Assembly: GCA_046343415.1 (NCBI GenBank)
Contig: JBKDNL010000117.1
Span: 1 to 64,000, forward strand
DNA length: 64,000 bases
Direction: 5' to 3'
Origin: JALHMQ01 sp020248785
Lineage (GTDB): Bacteria; Pseudomonadota; Gammaproteobacteria; Burkholderiales; Burkholderiaceae_F
Shown here: piece by piece, positions 34,003 to 43,379 of the stretch
How the letters are laid out: every line of letters begins with the position of its first letter
How positions within the stretch are numbered: position 1 is the stretch's first letter
The notes under the pieces: generated by a model
The model's database searches: none
What the model saw: the letters and a program-made list of their open reading frames with translations, nothing else
Told to the model about the DNA's origin: nothing
Translations under genes and position numbers: made by a program

Positions 34003-34458
34003 TCAGCGTCCCCAGCAGCGCTGAAACTCGGGCGTGGTCGCGCCATACCTCGTGCCGCCGATGACGACTTCGCGCTCATTCAGGCTGCTGATCGCGAAGT
34101 CGCCGCACGGATCGCTGGCCATGACACCGGCGCGCGTGGCCGTCAGGCCATATTTGTTGGCAGTGGCGTCAGCGTCGATCGTGATGTTGTAGGCGGCGGC
34201 ACTGTTTATCTGCACTGTGCGTAGAGCTGCCGGGATGTCCGTCGTGTCCATCGCATAAGAGTTCGTTTGCGTCCGCAAGCGCTCCTGCCACTGCGCGATT
34301 TGCAGCAGCGCCGCTTTCGCCTCCTGCCGACGCCCACGCTGCACATATTCGGTGTAGTTGGGAATCGCAACGGCCGCCAGGATGGCGATGATCACCATCA
34401 CGACGATCAACTCGATCAGCGTGAAGCCGCGCTGGCGACGAACGTACCGCACCTTCAT
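34003..34458 (-). CDS. pilE: Type IV minor pilin PilE-like
   Basis: 151 residues. Prepilin leader MKVRYVRRQRG, then cleavage before FTLIELIVVMVIIAILAAVAIPNY with the Glu5 needed for assembly. The soluble part has two Cys near the C-terminus (CGDF ... RCWGR) forming the D-loop disulfide. As the last gene of the fimT-pilV-pilW-pilX-pilY1 cluster it corresponds to the PilE minor pilin that joins the priming complex at the pilus tip, rather than the major subunit. Confidence 0.92.
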   Translation of the reverse strand: MKVRYVRRQRGFTLIELIVVMVIIAILAAVAIPNYTEYVQRGRRQEAKAALLQIAQWQERLRTQTNSYAMDTTDIPAALRTVQINSAAAYNITIDADATANKYGLTATRAGVMASDPCGDFAISSLNEREVVIGGTRYGATTPEFQRCWGR

Positions 34459-34467
34459 CGTCCTCTC

Positions 34468-37400
34468 TTACCTGGGACCGCGCGGCAGGTCGCGCCACAC
34501 CCTTAGAGCAGGAACCGGGCATGCGAACTGAGGACTGGAGACTGGATTCGCCTGAGTATCGTAGTTGGAATTCAGCGTATCCGCGCATGGATCGGTTGAC
34601 GTTGCCTTACCCGTGCCCATCGTGCCCATCGTCGCGCTGTCCAGCGTACCGGTTGGAACGCCCGTGAACGGCGGCGCTGCGCGATTGATCAATGTGGGCG
34701 CGCCGATCATTGGCGGAACATCGATACCGATCACTTGCCGCCGATCAATCCCAGGCGGGAGGCTGGTGATGGGACCTGCCTCGGCGAACGGTGAACGCGT
34801 GAATGTGCCGGCAATGTCCAGTCGATAGAAGAACGACCGGCCACCGCCGCGGCAACGGTCCCCGCCCGCAATTGGCTCGTAGCTCGTGATGTTCATGAAG
34901 CCGAAGTTCTCGATCGGCGTCACGAGCACCCGCTCGCCCGTGTTGTTCGAGCCAATGCGCAGATTGAAGAACCAGCCGCGGTGAGTGGCCCAGTTCAGAC
35001 CAGACGTGTTGTCCAGAATACGGAAGGTGCGCTGCACTCCGGGCGTAACAGTGACGGTTTGCTCGGTGAGCGTTAGGCCACCGCCGCCGCTGCCGTACAG
35101 CTGCGCCCAGGTGACCCGGGTCGGCGAATTGACATTTTCTTCGCGGATGCCGTAAACGGCCTGGACGTCGGTGCTCGACGGATCGTCCCGCTCAAAGAAG
35201 CGGCCGGTCCCAAAAACGATGAATCGTCCGCCGAGCGGATGGGCCGCAATGCGCGGTGCGGCAGTGATTGGCTGGCTGCCAAGATCGGCCACCGTGCTGT
35301 CGTCCGTGTCGAACAGCAAGGTCGTTGTCGCCAACGCGAGGCCGTTCTTCAGATCGAACTTGAGTAGACGGCCGAGCCGATCACCGGCATACACCGCCAC
35401 CACGTTCCGGTTGGCGTCGTACACCGGAGTGATCGCGCCAAGACCATTGGGCCTCTTCGCGCGGTCGGTGTCCGCCGGGTTGTTACCTCCCAGATCATCT
35501 GCAAGCGCTGGCGCGATGGCATAGTCGATCGCGCCAGTGGCCATGTTGATCGCCAGAAGCCGCGCTTTGTCATTGGTGCTTTCATAGCCGTTGCCGACCA
35601 GGTAGTACCATTTGTTTTTATAGGAGGCTCCCGGAACACTGGCAATCACGCCAGCGGCCATGATGTTGCCGACGTGAACGCGGTTGGGATCGGTCGAAGT
35701 AGCCGGATCGATGTCGAACAGGACATCGCTCGCAGAGAAGGCCTGCGTCTGAGTCAGGTCTGACGAGTTCAACTGCGTCACGTCCAGCCCAACGATCGAC
35801 TTCGGTCCGGCGCCAGCAGTGACCACCACCACGTTGCGCCACCCCTTGCTTGCGCTCCAGATGTCCCCCTCAGTGACTTGACCATCGACGTAGTACCGAT
35901 GCACATAGCCGGGTAACGTCAGATCCTCCAGCGCGGGATACATCGCCCGCGGCACATAAGCGAACATCTCGCGCATGTAGCCGGCGACAGTTGGCTCGCC
36001 ACTCGCATCGAACGCGTGGAGCTTTCCGCTGTTGGCGCCCACGATCACGGTTGCGGGACGGTGGTTGCGCTTCGCGGTAACGAAGTTCCTGTACGACGGG
36101 TCGCTCGAACCAAAAGCACCGTTGGGTTTACGCGCCGGGGTGTAGCCGAAGTCCGTCGCTTTCGAGAACACCGGGGTGGAGTTGACGATGTCTCCCATCA
36201 GCTCGCCCACCGGACGGTTACGCATCGACCCGCCGTTCCGTGACTCTGTGCTCGGATCGCCGCGCAGCCACCGGACGATGGCTGGGTTGTTGCCCAGCGC
36301 CGTCTGCTGCTCCACGGTTAGGCCCGAAAGATCGTTCACGGGGAAGGCGATACCCGTATTCAGTCCCGTCGCCGTAAAGATGTTGCGCGAGTCCCAGGAC
36401 GGGAAACTGGACACAACGCGGTCCGGTGCGGTCGTGGGCGGCGGCGTGTTGTTCCTGACTGCGTTGCTCCAGGCGAGACCATTGAACGACTCAACGCGCC
36501 CGGTCCAGCGATTCGTCGTGAAGCTTGCGAAGAACAACCGGTCGTTTGCCTGGAGCGTCGCGCTTCGACCACCGACAGATGTGGCGGAGCCATTGACCTC
36601 GGAGATCGCGCTGAACGCGTTCGCGATGCCCTGGGCGAGCAAGCCAACGCTGCCGGCAGTGAGGAAGTCCCCCCGCGCAGCAAGTGCAGCGCGCATGGTG
36701 TCGTTGACGCGGCCGCAACCCGACGGATTGGTCGCTGAATTGAAGAGGCACGGTTGGCGGGTCACGGTGTTCCACACATCCTGATCCGTAACGATCGTGT
36801 TGGTTTCGTTCGGCGTGGGCCAGTTCGTTCGATCTTCCAGGCGGACCGGTGGCCAGGAGACCGCGGTTGGTGTCGCCGGCGTCAGGGCGCTGTTGATGAT
36901 TGCGTTGCGTGTCGCAGCGGACTCCATGCTCGCCGAGATTCCGTAGCCGATGATGAACGGAGTCAGGTGCTGCCAGAACGCGGGGTTGCCCTGCGACCCG
37001 GCGGACGCGGCCACTGGCTTGATGTTGTTTTGAAGCGCCGTACTGCGAGGGGCGCCATTGACCGGGTCCGTGGCTCCACGTAGGTCGCGTGACCACCAGA
37101 ACAAAGCAACGTCGGTCAGGGTGCCGCCAGCCGTGCTCGCATTCGTCGAGAACTGGGGCTCGTTGGCCGGGACATAACTGTAAGGAGCAGGCGCGGTTGG
37201 TCCATCGTGCGTCGGACCTGTGACGGTTAGCGCGTTGAGCGGTGTCCCATCGCGACTCGGATAGTCGGGATGCTCGACCAGCGGCTGCGGCGGTTGGCTC
37301 GCAACGAATGGGCGCGGGTTGCGCGTCCACTCGCCGTCGCTGATGAGCATGAAGTAGGTGCGCCGGCAGGAGATGTGGTCGAGCGCTTGTTCATTGGACG

Positions 37401-40400
37401 ACCAGCCGTCCTGGATCGTGGGGCCGCCGCTGCGACGAAGGCCGTTGGGCTGAATCCATGGGCCGCGGTCGTCATCGCGGGTGAAGTAACGGCCAACCGC
37501 GTCGATCGCTTCCCGGTTTGGAGTGGCACCCGTTCCGCGCAAGCTGAAAAGCCAGTCGAACACCTCCTGTCGGGCATTGTCACTACCTGGCGCCGGCGGA
37601 GGAACGACCTCGGTGAACGGCCGCACGCCGCGCACGATGTGGCCGCCATGCGCATCACTTCCATCGACCGACAACGAGTCGCCGTAGCGACCGCTGGTCG
37701 TGTACGGATCGCGTCCGCGCGGGAAGTAATTAATGGAGCCGTAGCCCAAGCGAATTTGGTCGCGCCCGCTCGAGCCTGTCAGGCTGGACAGCGCTTGCGC
37801 GGTTACCGCAATGGCGGAGAACAGCCGTGTGCGGTAATACGTGTACCAGTTCGCGAAGTTCTGCGCCTCTTCCGCCCAGGTGCACTCAGTTCCAGCGCAG
37901 TCGTCGCGGCCCGGTGCTTTCGGATAGTTGTGCTGGCGGTCGCGGTTGATTTCCACCAGGACGTAGTTGGCGGAATCGATCAGATCAGCAGCCGTCGGGC
38001 TCGGAATGGCCGTTGTCGGCTGGAACACGTAATGGCGCGCCAAAGAGGGCAGGTTGAGGTCACGGTACCAAGTGTTGGGAGTCGCGCAGGTCTGCCCCGC
38101 CGGGCAGCCGGTGCCGACGGGCACCCAGTTGGCGTTCGGGCAGCAGCGCAAGCCGGGCCCGCTGAACTGGGTGTGTCCTGCTGGACACGCGTAGCAGATG
38201 TTGCCACTCAGCGTTGCAGGAGGAATACAGTCCTCCGTGCACAGAGACGGATTGCCCTGCACCACGGTCGGGAAGGGGGCAGTGCAGTCCAGTGCGCAGG
38301 TCGTTGACGACGGCGTCAGCAAAGTGCCGGAAGCGCATGCGGTGTAGCAAGTGCTGCCTGACTGGAAGTTGGTTGTCGTGCATGGTGTCTGGCACTGCGT
38401 GCTGGTGGCGGGGGCGCCGACGAGTTGCGATGTTGCGCCGGTACAAGCGGTGTAGCAGAGCCCGCCGATGATGTTGCCGGAACACGGAGTCCTGCACTGC
38501 GTCGCTGTTGCCGGAGGACCAACGAGCTCGGTTTCCGGGGCCACGCAAGCGGTGTAGCAACGCCCGCCGATGCGGTTGCCACCGACGCAGGGACTAAGGC
38601 ACTGCGCCGGGTTGTTAGGATCCGGCGTAAATCCTGCGGTTGGGCAAGTCGTATAGCAGACCGCGCCCCCTCCGCCGAGCGTTCCGGTACAGGTGCGCGT
38701 GCACTGCGTGCCGTTGTTGGCATACGGCGGCGTGCAGTTCGCATAACAGAGGCCGCCGATCAAGGAGCCCGCGCAGGGGTCCGAGCACTGCGTCGCGGAG
38801 GCCGGCGGGCCAACCAGCACCTGCGCTCCGGTGCATCCCAGGTAGCAGAGGGAGCCGATTACGTTGCCCGAGCACGGCGTACGGCATTGTGTGGCGGTTG
38901 CCGGCGCACCGATCATCTCCGATTGCGCACCCACACAGCCCGTATAGCAGCGGCCGCTAATTTCGTTGCCGCCCACGCATGGCTGACGGCACTGCGTCGC
39001 CGTCGACGGGGTGCCAACAAGAGTCCATCCACTCGTTGTGCAGGTGTCGCGCCAGCAGGTGTTTCCGATAGCAGTCCAGCCTGCCGAGCAGTCAAGCAGG
39101 CACACGCTGCCAGACGGCGTTCCGGACGGGCACACGTCAAACATCGACTCCACGAGGATCGGCCGCGTTGAGCCCTCGCCCCCGAGTGAACAGATACCGG
39201 CCATCCCAACGCCGGGTGTTGGTGCTGGCCCTGGACCCCAGTCGGTGTAGTTGCCACAGTCCCCCGATTCCCAGCGGTAGAGGACCGGGCGCGGGTTGGA
39301 GCCGCGCGGAGTGCTCGGACGCGCTTCCGTTGCCAGCAGGGTATTGGGTCGCGTACCAACCGAATATGGCTGATTGGGTCGCACTGTCACATTGGCATTG
39401 ACATTAGGACGCGGGATGCTGTCGATGGTGTAGGAGTTGCGCGTCTCGGTCGTGTCTGGCGTGCTGGGCCGGGCAACGGTGTTGATGGCAAAGTTGGGGC
39501 GCGTGGCCGTGATGATTGGGAATGACGGACGCGCCGTTGTCGGACGCGCCTGGGTCCCCAGCGTGGTGCCCGGAATGGCGAAGTCGCCGCCCGTACATTG
39601 GTTCACGACCGTCGTCACGAACACCTGCGGCGACGAAAATATGTCCGAGTTTCGAACCCCTTCGGCGACCTGCCCATTGAAACCCTGGTTTGCAGGCCGG
39701 CGCGGCGGACCGAAGGTGACGTCAGCGTTGGAACCCGACACGGTCTGGTAAGTGGGGTTAGCGCCACGCGCCGTCGACAACGCCGTCAGGTTGTTGGACG
39801 CCGTCGTGAAGTTGGGGCCCTTATAACGCATGTCATGGCGGACAAGCCCCTCGAGGAAGCCGTTCGCAGTGACATTGACGCCGGGGTCGGAGTTGGGAAA
39901 CGTGCTCGTTACTGGATCGATTTCCAGCCGCCGATTGTCGTTCCAAGGGCGATAGCGGACAGCCGGGTTGTAGTACAGCGGGTTCAGGCGATGCGACCGA
40001 TGCGCGAATTCGTTGATCCAAGAGACTGCCGGGTAAGCAATCGCGGTGGTCGTGAAGTCGCTGCCGGACACACCGGTCGCGCGGCGCGTAATCGAAGTGT
40101 TGGTCGCCGGATCGAGCAAGGTGTCGAGCGTGGCCTGCGGCAACTGGATCGATGGCGGCAGCGGCAGCCGCGTGTCGTTCATCGAGTCCGAGTCGTCCAT
40201 CATGAACATGACGTTCGGCGGAACAGAGACGTCCAGGAAGCGCGGTTCCTGCTGCAAAAGCGACGGACTCGGTGCGGCGTGCGCCAACGGCTGGATCGTG
40301 GTGACCGCGACAATCACCGGCAACAGCAGGCGGCCGATGCGCCGACTCCATTGTTCCGACGGCAGCGACTCAATCCGTCCGGGTTGGATGTTGTTGCTCT

Positions 40401-40404
40401 TCAT
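34468..40404 (-). CDS. pilY1: Giant PilY1-type pilus tip protein with Cys-rich repeats
   Basis: 1978 residues, against about 1000-1200 for typical PilY1. The signal segment is at about 24-43. A von Willebrand A-like start has the metal site D70-x-S72-x-S74 in FMMDDSDSM. Residues 284-373 are Pro/Arg/Thr repeats (TARPS, TRPNF). Residues 425-765 hold about 35 Cys in tandem units of the pattern TQCxxPCxGxxIGGxCYxxC. Residues 780-1300 continue the vWA/adhesin part (YFMLISDGEWT). The last 700 residues are the PilY1 beta-propeller (VIVGANSGKLHAFDASGEP, YYVDGQVTEGDIW, VYAGDRLGRLLKFDL). It probably sits at the tip and mediates adhesion or surface sensing. The Cys-rich and Arg-Pro regions are not part of the usual PilY1 plan. 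Confidence 0.93.
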   Translation of the reverse strand: MKSNNIQPGRIESLPSEQWSRRIGRLLLPVIVAVTTIQPLAHAAPSPSLLQQEPRFLDVSVPPNVMFMMDDSDSMNDTRLPLPPSIQLPQATLDTLLDPATNTSITRRATGVSGSDFTTTAIAYPAVSWINEFAHRSHRLNPLYYNPAVRYRPWNDNRRLEIDPVTSTFPNSDPGVNVTANGFLEGLVRHDMRYKGPNFTTASNNLTALSTARGANPTYQTVSGSNADVTFGPPRRPANQGFNGQVAEGVRNSDIFSSPQVFVTTVVNQCTGGDFAIPGTTLGTQARPTTARPSFPIITATRPNFAINTVARPSTPDTTETRNSYTIDSIPRPNVNANVTVRPNQPYSVGTRPNTLLATEARPSTPRGSNPRPVLYRWESGDCGNYTDWGPGPAPTPGVGMAGICSLGGEGSTRPILVESMFDVCPSGTPSGSVCLLDCSAGWTAIGNTCWRDTCTTSGWTLVGTPSTATQCRQPCVGGNEISGRCYTGCVGAQSEMIGAPATATQCRTPCSGNVIGSLCYLGCTGAQVLVGPPASATQCSDPCAGSLIGGLCYANCTPPYANNGTQCTRTCTGTLGGGGAVCYTTCPTAGFTPDPNNPAQCLSPCVGGNRIGGRCYTACVAPETELVGPPATATQCRTPCSGNIIGGLCYTACTGATSQLVGAPATSTQCQTPCTTTNFQSGSTCYTACASGTLLTPSSTTCALDCTAPFPTVVQGNPSLCTEDCIPPATLSGNICYACPAGHTQFSGPGLRCCPNANWVPVGTGCPAGQTCATPNTWYRDLNLPSLARHYVFQPTTAIPSPTAADLIDSANYVLVEINRDRQHNYPKAPGRDDCAGTECTWAEEAQNFANWYTYYRTRLFSAIAVTAQALSSLTGSSGRDQIRLGYGSINYFPRGRDPYTTSGRYGDSLSVDGSDAHGGHIVRGVRPFTEVVPPPAPGSDNARQEVFDWLFSLRGTGATPNREAIDAVGRYFTRDDDRGPWIQPNGLRRSGGPTIQDGWSSNEQALDHISCRRTYFMLISDGEWTRNPRPFVASQPPQPLVEHPDYPSRDGTPLNALTVTGPTHDGPTAPAPYSYVPANEPQFSTNASTAGGTLTDVALFWWSRDLRGATDPVNGAPRSTALQNNIKPVAASAGSQGNPAFWQHLTPFIIGYGISASMESAATRNAIINSALTPATPTAVSWPPVRLEDRTNWPTPNETNTIVTDQDVWNTVTRQPCLFNSATNPSGCGRVNDTMRAALAARGDFLTAGSVGLLAQGIANAFSAISEVNGSATSVGGRSATLQANDRLFFASFTTNRWTGRVESFNGLAWSNAVRNNTPPPTTAPDRVVSSFPSWDSRNIFTATGLNTGIAFPVNDLSGLTVEQQTALGNNPAIVRWLRGDPSTESRNGGSMRNRPVGELMGDIVNSTPVFSKATDFGYTPARKPNGAFGSSDPSYRNFVTAKRNHRPATVIVGANSGKLHAFDASGEPTVAGYMREMFAYVPRAMYPALEDLTLPGYVHRYYVDGQVTEGDIWSASKGWRNVVVVTAGAGPKSIVGLDVTQLNSSDLTQTQAFSASDVLFDIDPATSTDPNRVHVGNIMAAGVIASVPGASYKNKWYYLVGNGYESTNDKARLLAINMATGAIDYAIAPALADDLGGNNPADTDRAKRPNGLGAITPVYDANRNVVAVYAGDRLGRLLKFDLKNGLALATTTLLFDTDDSTVADLGSQPITAAPRIAAHPLGGRFIVFGTGRFFERDDPSSTDVQAVYGIREENVNSPTRVTWAQLYGSGGGGLTLTEQTVTVTPGVQRTFRILDNTSGLNWATHRGWFFNLRIGSNNTGERVLVTPIENFGFMNITSYEPIAGGDRCRGGGRSFFYRLDIAGTFTRSPFAEAGPITSLPPGIDRRQVIGIDVPPMIGAPTLINRAAPPFTGVPTGTLDSATMGTMGTGKATSTDPCADTLNSNYDTQANPVSSPQFACPVPALRVWRDLPRGPR
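38110..39132 (-). repeat. Cys-rich tandem repeat region of PilY1
   Basis: Protein residues about 425-765. Roughly nine units of about 30-38 residues, each reading TQC-x2-PC-x-G-x3-GG-x-CYxxC with a LVGPPATA spacer. The clearest units begin near residues 470, 505, 538, 567, 600, 635 and 669. The DNA copies are diverged but recognisable, with periods near 105 bases. Confidence 0.8.
39286..39555 (-). repeat. Arg-Pro repeat region of PilY1
   Basis: Protein residues 284-373. Seven to eight units of about 10-12 residues carrying (T/A)RP(S/N) are separated by short hydrophobic/Thr segments: TARPS, TATRPN, TVARPS, IPRPN, TVRPN, GTRPN, EARPS, NPRP. It is probably an extended stalk. Confidence 0.7.
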
Positions 40405-40422
40405 GGTGACCTCGAAACAAGA

Positions 40423-40998
40423 TCAGTTCGGGCTTGCGGTCATGCGCATTTCACTTTGCGCCCGCGCCAGGCGGAGTGCCCCTGCACCCGGCCCTTGCAC
40501 TTCCGCTGTAATGCGGTACTTGCGCCACTGTCTGGCCATATCAAGGCGGTTCCCATCGACGAGCGCGCCAGCATCAAGCTCGTCCGTTGCGTCCTCGATC
40601 AGACAACGCGCCTTCTCGACGCCAGGCATGAGCTCGCTCACTTCAGCTTCATTAGCACCAATCTCAACCGACGAGTTGGTCCAGTTGGCCTCCACCAGCC
40701 AGGCCGCTGCCGCCGGAGCAACAGGCGCGGGTATGACAGGAGGCGGTTTGGGTCGAGGCGGCACGGGATCTAAGCCAGGCGGCGACACCCAAAGCAGCAA
40801 TTCGCATCGCCGCAAGACGAGGTGCACGGCGGTATCAACCGTCGTGATGTCTCGAAAGTTGGCCGCCATGCGCTCGTCGACTGCGCCCCGCCGCATCAAA
40901 TAAAGCACGACGGTCGTCATCAAGACGAGCATCACGAGCACGACCGGCAAGACGATCCCGCGCTGCGTGAGCCGATCGCAAGATGTCTGGTTACCCAT
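40423..40998 (-). CDS. pilX: Minor pilin assembly protein PilX
   Basis: 191 residues. The N-terminus RLTQRGIVLPVVLVMLVLMTTVVLYLMRRGAVDERMAANFRD matches the PilX family, which has a modified prepilin start without the usual FTLIE. A Pro-rich insert (PPRPKPPPVIPAPVAP) lies near residue 80. The ATG at 40998 follows two bases after the pilW stop; the long upstream open frame overlaps pilW and is not used. It acts with PilV, PilW and PilY1 in the priming complex. Confidence 0.85.
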   Translation of the reverse strand: MGNQTSCDRLTQRGIVLPVVLVMLVLMTTVVLYLMRRGAVDERMAANFRDITTVDTAVHLVLRRCELLLWVSPPGLDPVPPRPKPPPVIPAPVAPAAAAWLVEANWTNSSVEIGANEAEVSELMPGVEKARCLIEDATDELDAGALVDGNRLDMARQWRKYRITAEVQGPGAGALRLARAQSEMRMTASPN

Positions 40999-41000
40999 GG

Positions 41001-41963
41001 TCAGGTGGCCGGTGTATGCGCTGCCCGCGAGCGCACGGTGAACACTTCGGTGTAGGCGCGACGGATGCGACCGTCCGCACTCGGCTTCGTGGGAACCGCT
41101 TCGAGTCCCCGGGCCTGGTCTGCCGTTTGCGGGCACAACTCGTATGTTTGGCCAGCCGCCGCAGTGACGCCTGTCTCCCTCGTTGCGACCAGCACGCAAA
41201 TGTGCACGGACACGACGTAATCCCACCGCGAGATCGTTGGGGAGGGGTCTGCGAATGCATGGATCTCCTCCGCGCTGCGAATGGATCGCGCCGTAGGGCG
41301 CTCCGTCGATGCGGCGGGGTTCGCGAAGGCGAGATCGTCGAAACCGAAGTAGACCTTCAGGTCCTCGACGCCTTCGAGGAGCGTTTCGAATTTCGCATTG
41401 CCATTGCCACGGCACTGCAGCCGATTGCCGTCAACCTGATAAATATTGCGCACCACAACGATGTTCGGCACCCGTGCGCGGTAATCGGGATTCGCGACCT
41501 GCACGGGCCCAACCGCGTTGCCGAGGCAATCCTCGGTAGGTGACTGTGGACTGGCTAGCGCGGTGTCGGCCTGGAACCAGACCGCCAAGATGTCAGGAGC
41601 ATCGGTTGCCGCGCCGCAGTCGTAATCCTCCGCCGCGATGTCGTCGAACGCGACGCCCTTGCACGCGCGGACCAGCGGGCCGCTATAGAGCAGATTCTCG
41701 CGGAAGTTGTTGTCTTCGGTACCGATGATCTCAGCGTACCCAGCACGCCTGATCGCGTTGCCAATCAGCCTGAGCGCCACCGCGCCGCTTTCTTCGGCAG
41801 AAGCCAGGCCGGTCATGGACCGCGTCGACTGGCTCGCTCCCAGGTAAAGAGTTCCGACGCCGAGGAGAATCAAGAGGCCAAGCGCGATGGCGACGAGAAG
41901 CTCGATCAGCGTGCGGCCGCGCTGACCTTCTCGTGAATACCCGTGGACGTCATTCCGTTTCAT
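41001..41963 (-). CDS. pilW: Minor pilin PilW
   Basis: 320 residues. Prepilin motif QRGRTLIELLVAIALGLLILLGVGTLYL (cleavage after the Gly, Glu5 present), then a long soluble domain with several Cys (RACKG, YDCGAA, DCLGN, LQCRGN, VHICVLV, LCPQT), normal for PilW. The start overlaps the pilV end by four bases. It is part of the tip-priming complex. Confidence 0.9.
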   Translation of the reverse strand: MKRNDVHGYSREGQRGRTLIELLVAIALGLLILLGVGTLYLGASQSTRSMTGLASAEESGAVALRLIGNAIRRAGYAEIIGTEDNNFRENLLYSGPLVRACKGVAFDDIAAEDYDCGAATDAPDILAVWFQADTALASPQSPTEDCLGNAVGPVQVANPDYRARVPNIVVVRNIYQVDGNRLQCRGNGNAKFETLLEGVEDLKVYFGFDDLAFANPAASTERPTARSIRSAEEIHAFADPSPTISRWDYVVSVHICVLVATRETGVTAAAGQTYELCPQTADQARGLEAVPTKPSADGRIRRAYTEVFTVRSRAAHTPAT

Positions 41964-42511
41964 GGGTGCACCGAAGCAACATAGCAGCGGTAGCGCAGTT
42001 CAGCTTTCATCTCCTCCGTGTCGGGGCAGGCGGCGTCGCGCACGACTTTCGCGCCACCAACATTGAGTTGTTCGATTCGCTGTGTATCGACCCAACCGAC
42101 GGTGATCGTGATTTGCAGGGGAGTGTTGGCGCCCGAGAGCGTTTCCGCGAACGCCACGCCTCCGGGCAGCCGCGCTCGCACCTCGCGCGTGAACTGGGCC
42201 CAATCGCGGTTCGCGATCTCAAGATCGGAGCAGTTGGCAGGCGTCGCGCACGCAGCCGGCGTCGGCGCCGTGTCAAGCGGATTGAAGACCCGCCCGTCGT
42301 ACCTCAGCGCTTCGGCGCCCAGATAGTTGGCAGTTACGCGCTCGCTGAACTCCGCAGCAAGCAGGGCTGCAGTACGGCGATCCAGCGAGTCCTTCTGCGA
42401 CGACATCGAACGCAGTTGCAGCCCGAGCAGCCCAAGCATCGTGAACGCCACGAGCGTGAGCGCGACCAGGACTTCAATCAGCGAGGCACCTTGCTGCCGC
42501 TGCGGTTGCAC
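41960..42511 (-). CDS. pilV: Minor pilin PilV
   Basis: 183 residues with prepilin motif QQGASLIEVLVALTLVAFTMLGLLGLQLRSM. I chose a GTG start at 42511, because AGGAG lies eight bases upstream inside the fimT stop region; the longer frame starting at a TTG lacks such a site. Soluble part with paired Cys (AACATPANCSD, ACPDTEEM, YRCYVA). It overlaps pilW by four bases, indicating coupled translation. Confidence 0.88.
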   Translation of the reverse strand: MQPQRQQGASLIEVLVALTLVAFTMLGLLGLQLRSMSSQKDSLDRRTAALLAAEFSERVTANYLGAEALRYDGRVFNPLDTAPTPAACATPANCSDLEIANRDWAQFTREVRARLPGGVAFAETLSGANTPLQITITVGWVDTQRIEQLNVGGAKVVRDAACPDTEEMKAELRYRCYVASVHP

Positions 42512-42521
42512 GGTCGATCTC

Positions 42522-43109
42522 CTAACAATTGATCCGGGCAATGGCAGCCTGCCCGGTCGCGTTCACCGTGACCTGCCGACAGGACTGGCCGGCGCCCTGT
42601 GCCGCCTGCGGATAGGCCACTCGAAAGACCAGCTCCGCGCCGACGCGCAAGCCATCGGGTCGGTAAGTCGCAATACCGACCCCTTTGGTCTCCACAATCT
42701 CGACGCGCGTCGCTGCTCCCGGGGCGAACTGCTGCTGAAAGGTCACCACTTCGTCCGCCGGAGGACCCGCATCAAACACCCCGACCGTTCCGCCAACAGC
42801 GGTGTCGGCAAAAATCATCCAGCCCGCCGCCCAGTCGGCCGCCACAAAGCTCCCGCCGGCCGCGTTGATGCATGCAGTCGCGGGCACTGCGGTGACCCGG
42901 CAGACCGACACGGTGACCCCGCGCCGCATTGCTTCGCTGCGCGCCAGTTCCAACGCCGCCAGCAGCGAGTTGGCGCCATCCGACGCACGGGCCGAGGCGA
43001 TCGAGCTGTTGAACGCCGGCACGCCGATGGCCAGCAGAATCGCGGCGATCGTCAGGGTGACGAGCAGCTCGATCAGCGTGAAGCCGGTCTGGACGGGTAC
43101 AGCGCGCAT
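42522..43109 (-). CDS. fimT: FimT/GspH-type pseudopilin, first gene of the pilus operon
   Basis: 195 residues. Prepilin motif QTGFTLIELLVTLTIAAILLAIGVPAFNSSIASARA and a GspH-type domain (LELARSEAMRRGVTVSVCRV, WAAGWMIFAD). FimT binds DNA in some naturally transformable bacteria; whether this one does is unknown. An ATG start with the promoter presumably in 43110-43379, where a 14-base palindrome (TTCGGCAGGCCGAA at 43159-43172) is a possible operator. Confidence 0.9.
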   Translation of the reverse strand: MRAVPVQTGFTLIELLVTLTIAAILLAIGVPAFNSSIASARASDGANSLLAALELARSEAMRRGVTVSVCRVTAVPATACINAAGGSFVAADWAAGWMIFADTAVGGTVGVFDAGPPADEVVTFQQQFAPGAATRVEIVETKGVGIATYRPDGLRVGAELVFRVAYPQAAQGAGQSCRQVTVNATGQAAIARINC

Positions 43110-43379
43110 GAAGTCGAAAGCCTGGAAAACGCCCGAAGGCGTTGACGGAACGGATTATTTCGGCAGGCCGAAAGAGGTCGACAGCACTAACGGGCACCCG
43201 GCCACGGAGTGCCGACGAACGGTGCGGCATCGCGCAGAGGCTAATCCGGTCGGTGGAGACGCCGCGCGCGGGCTGGCCCCGCGTGTCTAAGGACTTTTCA
43301 CGACCCGTCGGTGCAGTTTTCGGCAGCGGTGCGAGGGTGGCCTATGGAACGATGCCCGGCATCGGAACGGAGGCCAACG

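Noticed and set aside
38110..39132. CRISPR-like array
   Set aside because: The periodicity comes from in-frame protein repeats with diverged DNA, not identical direct repeats with unique spacers.
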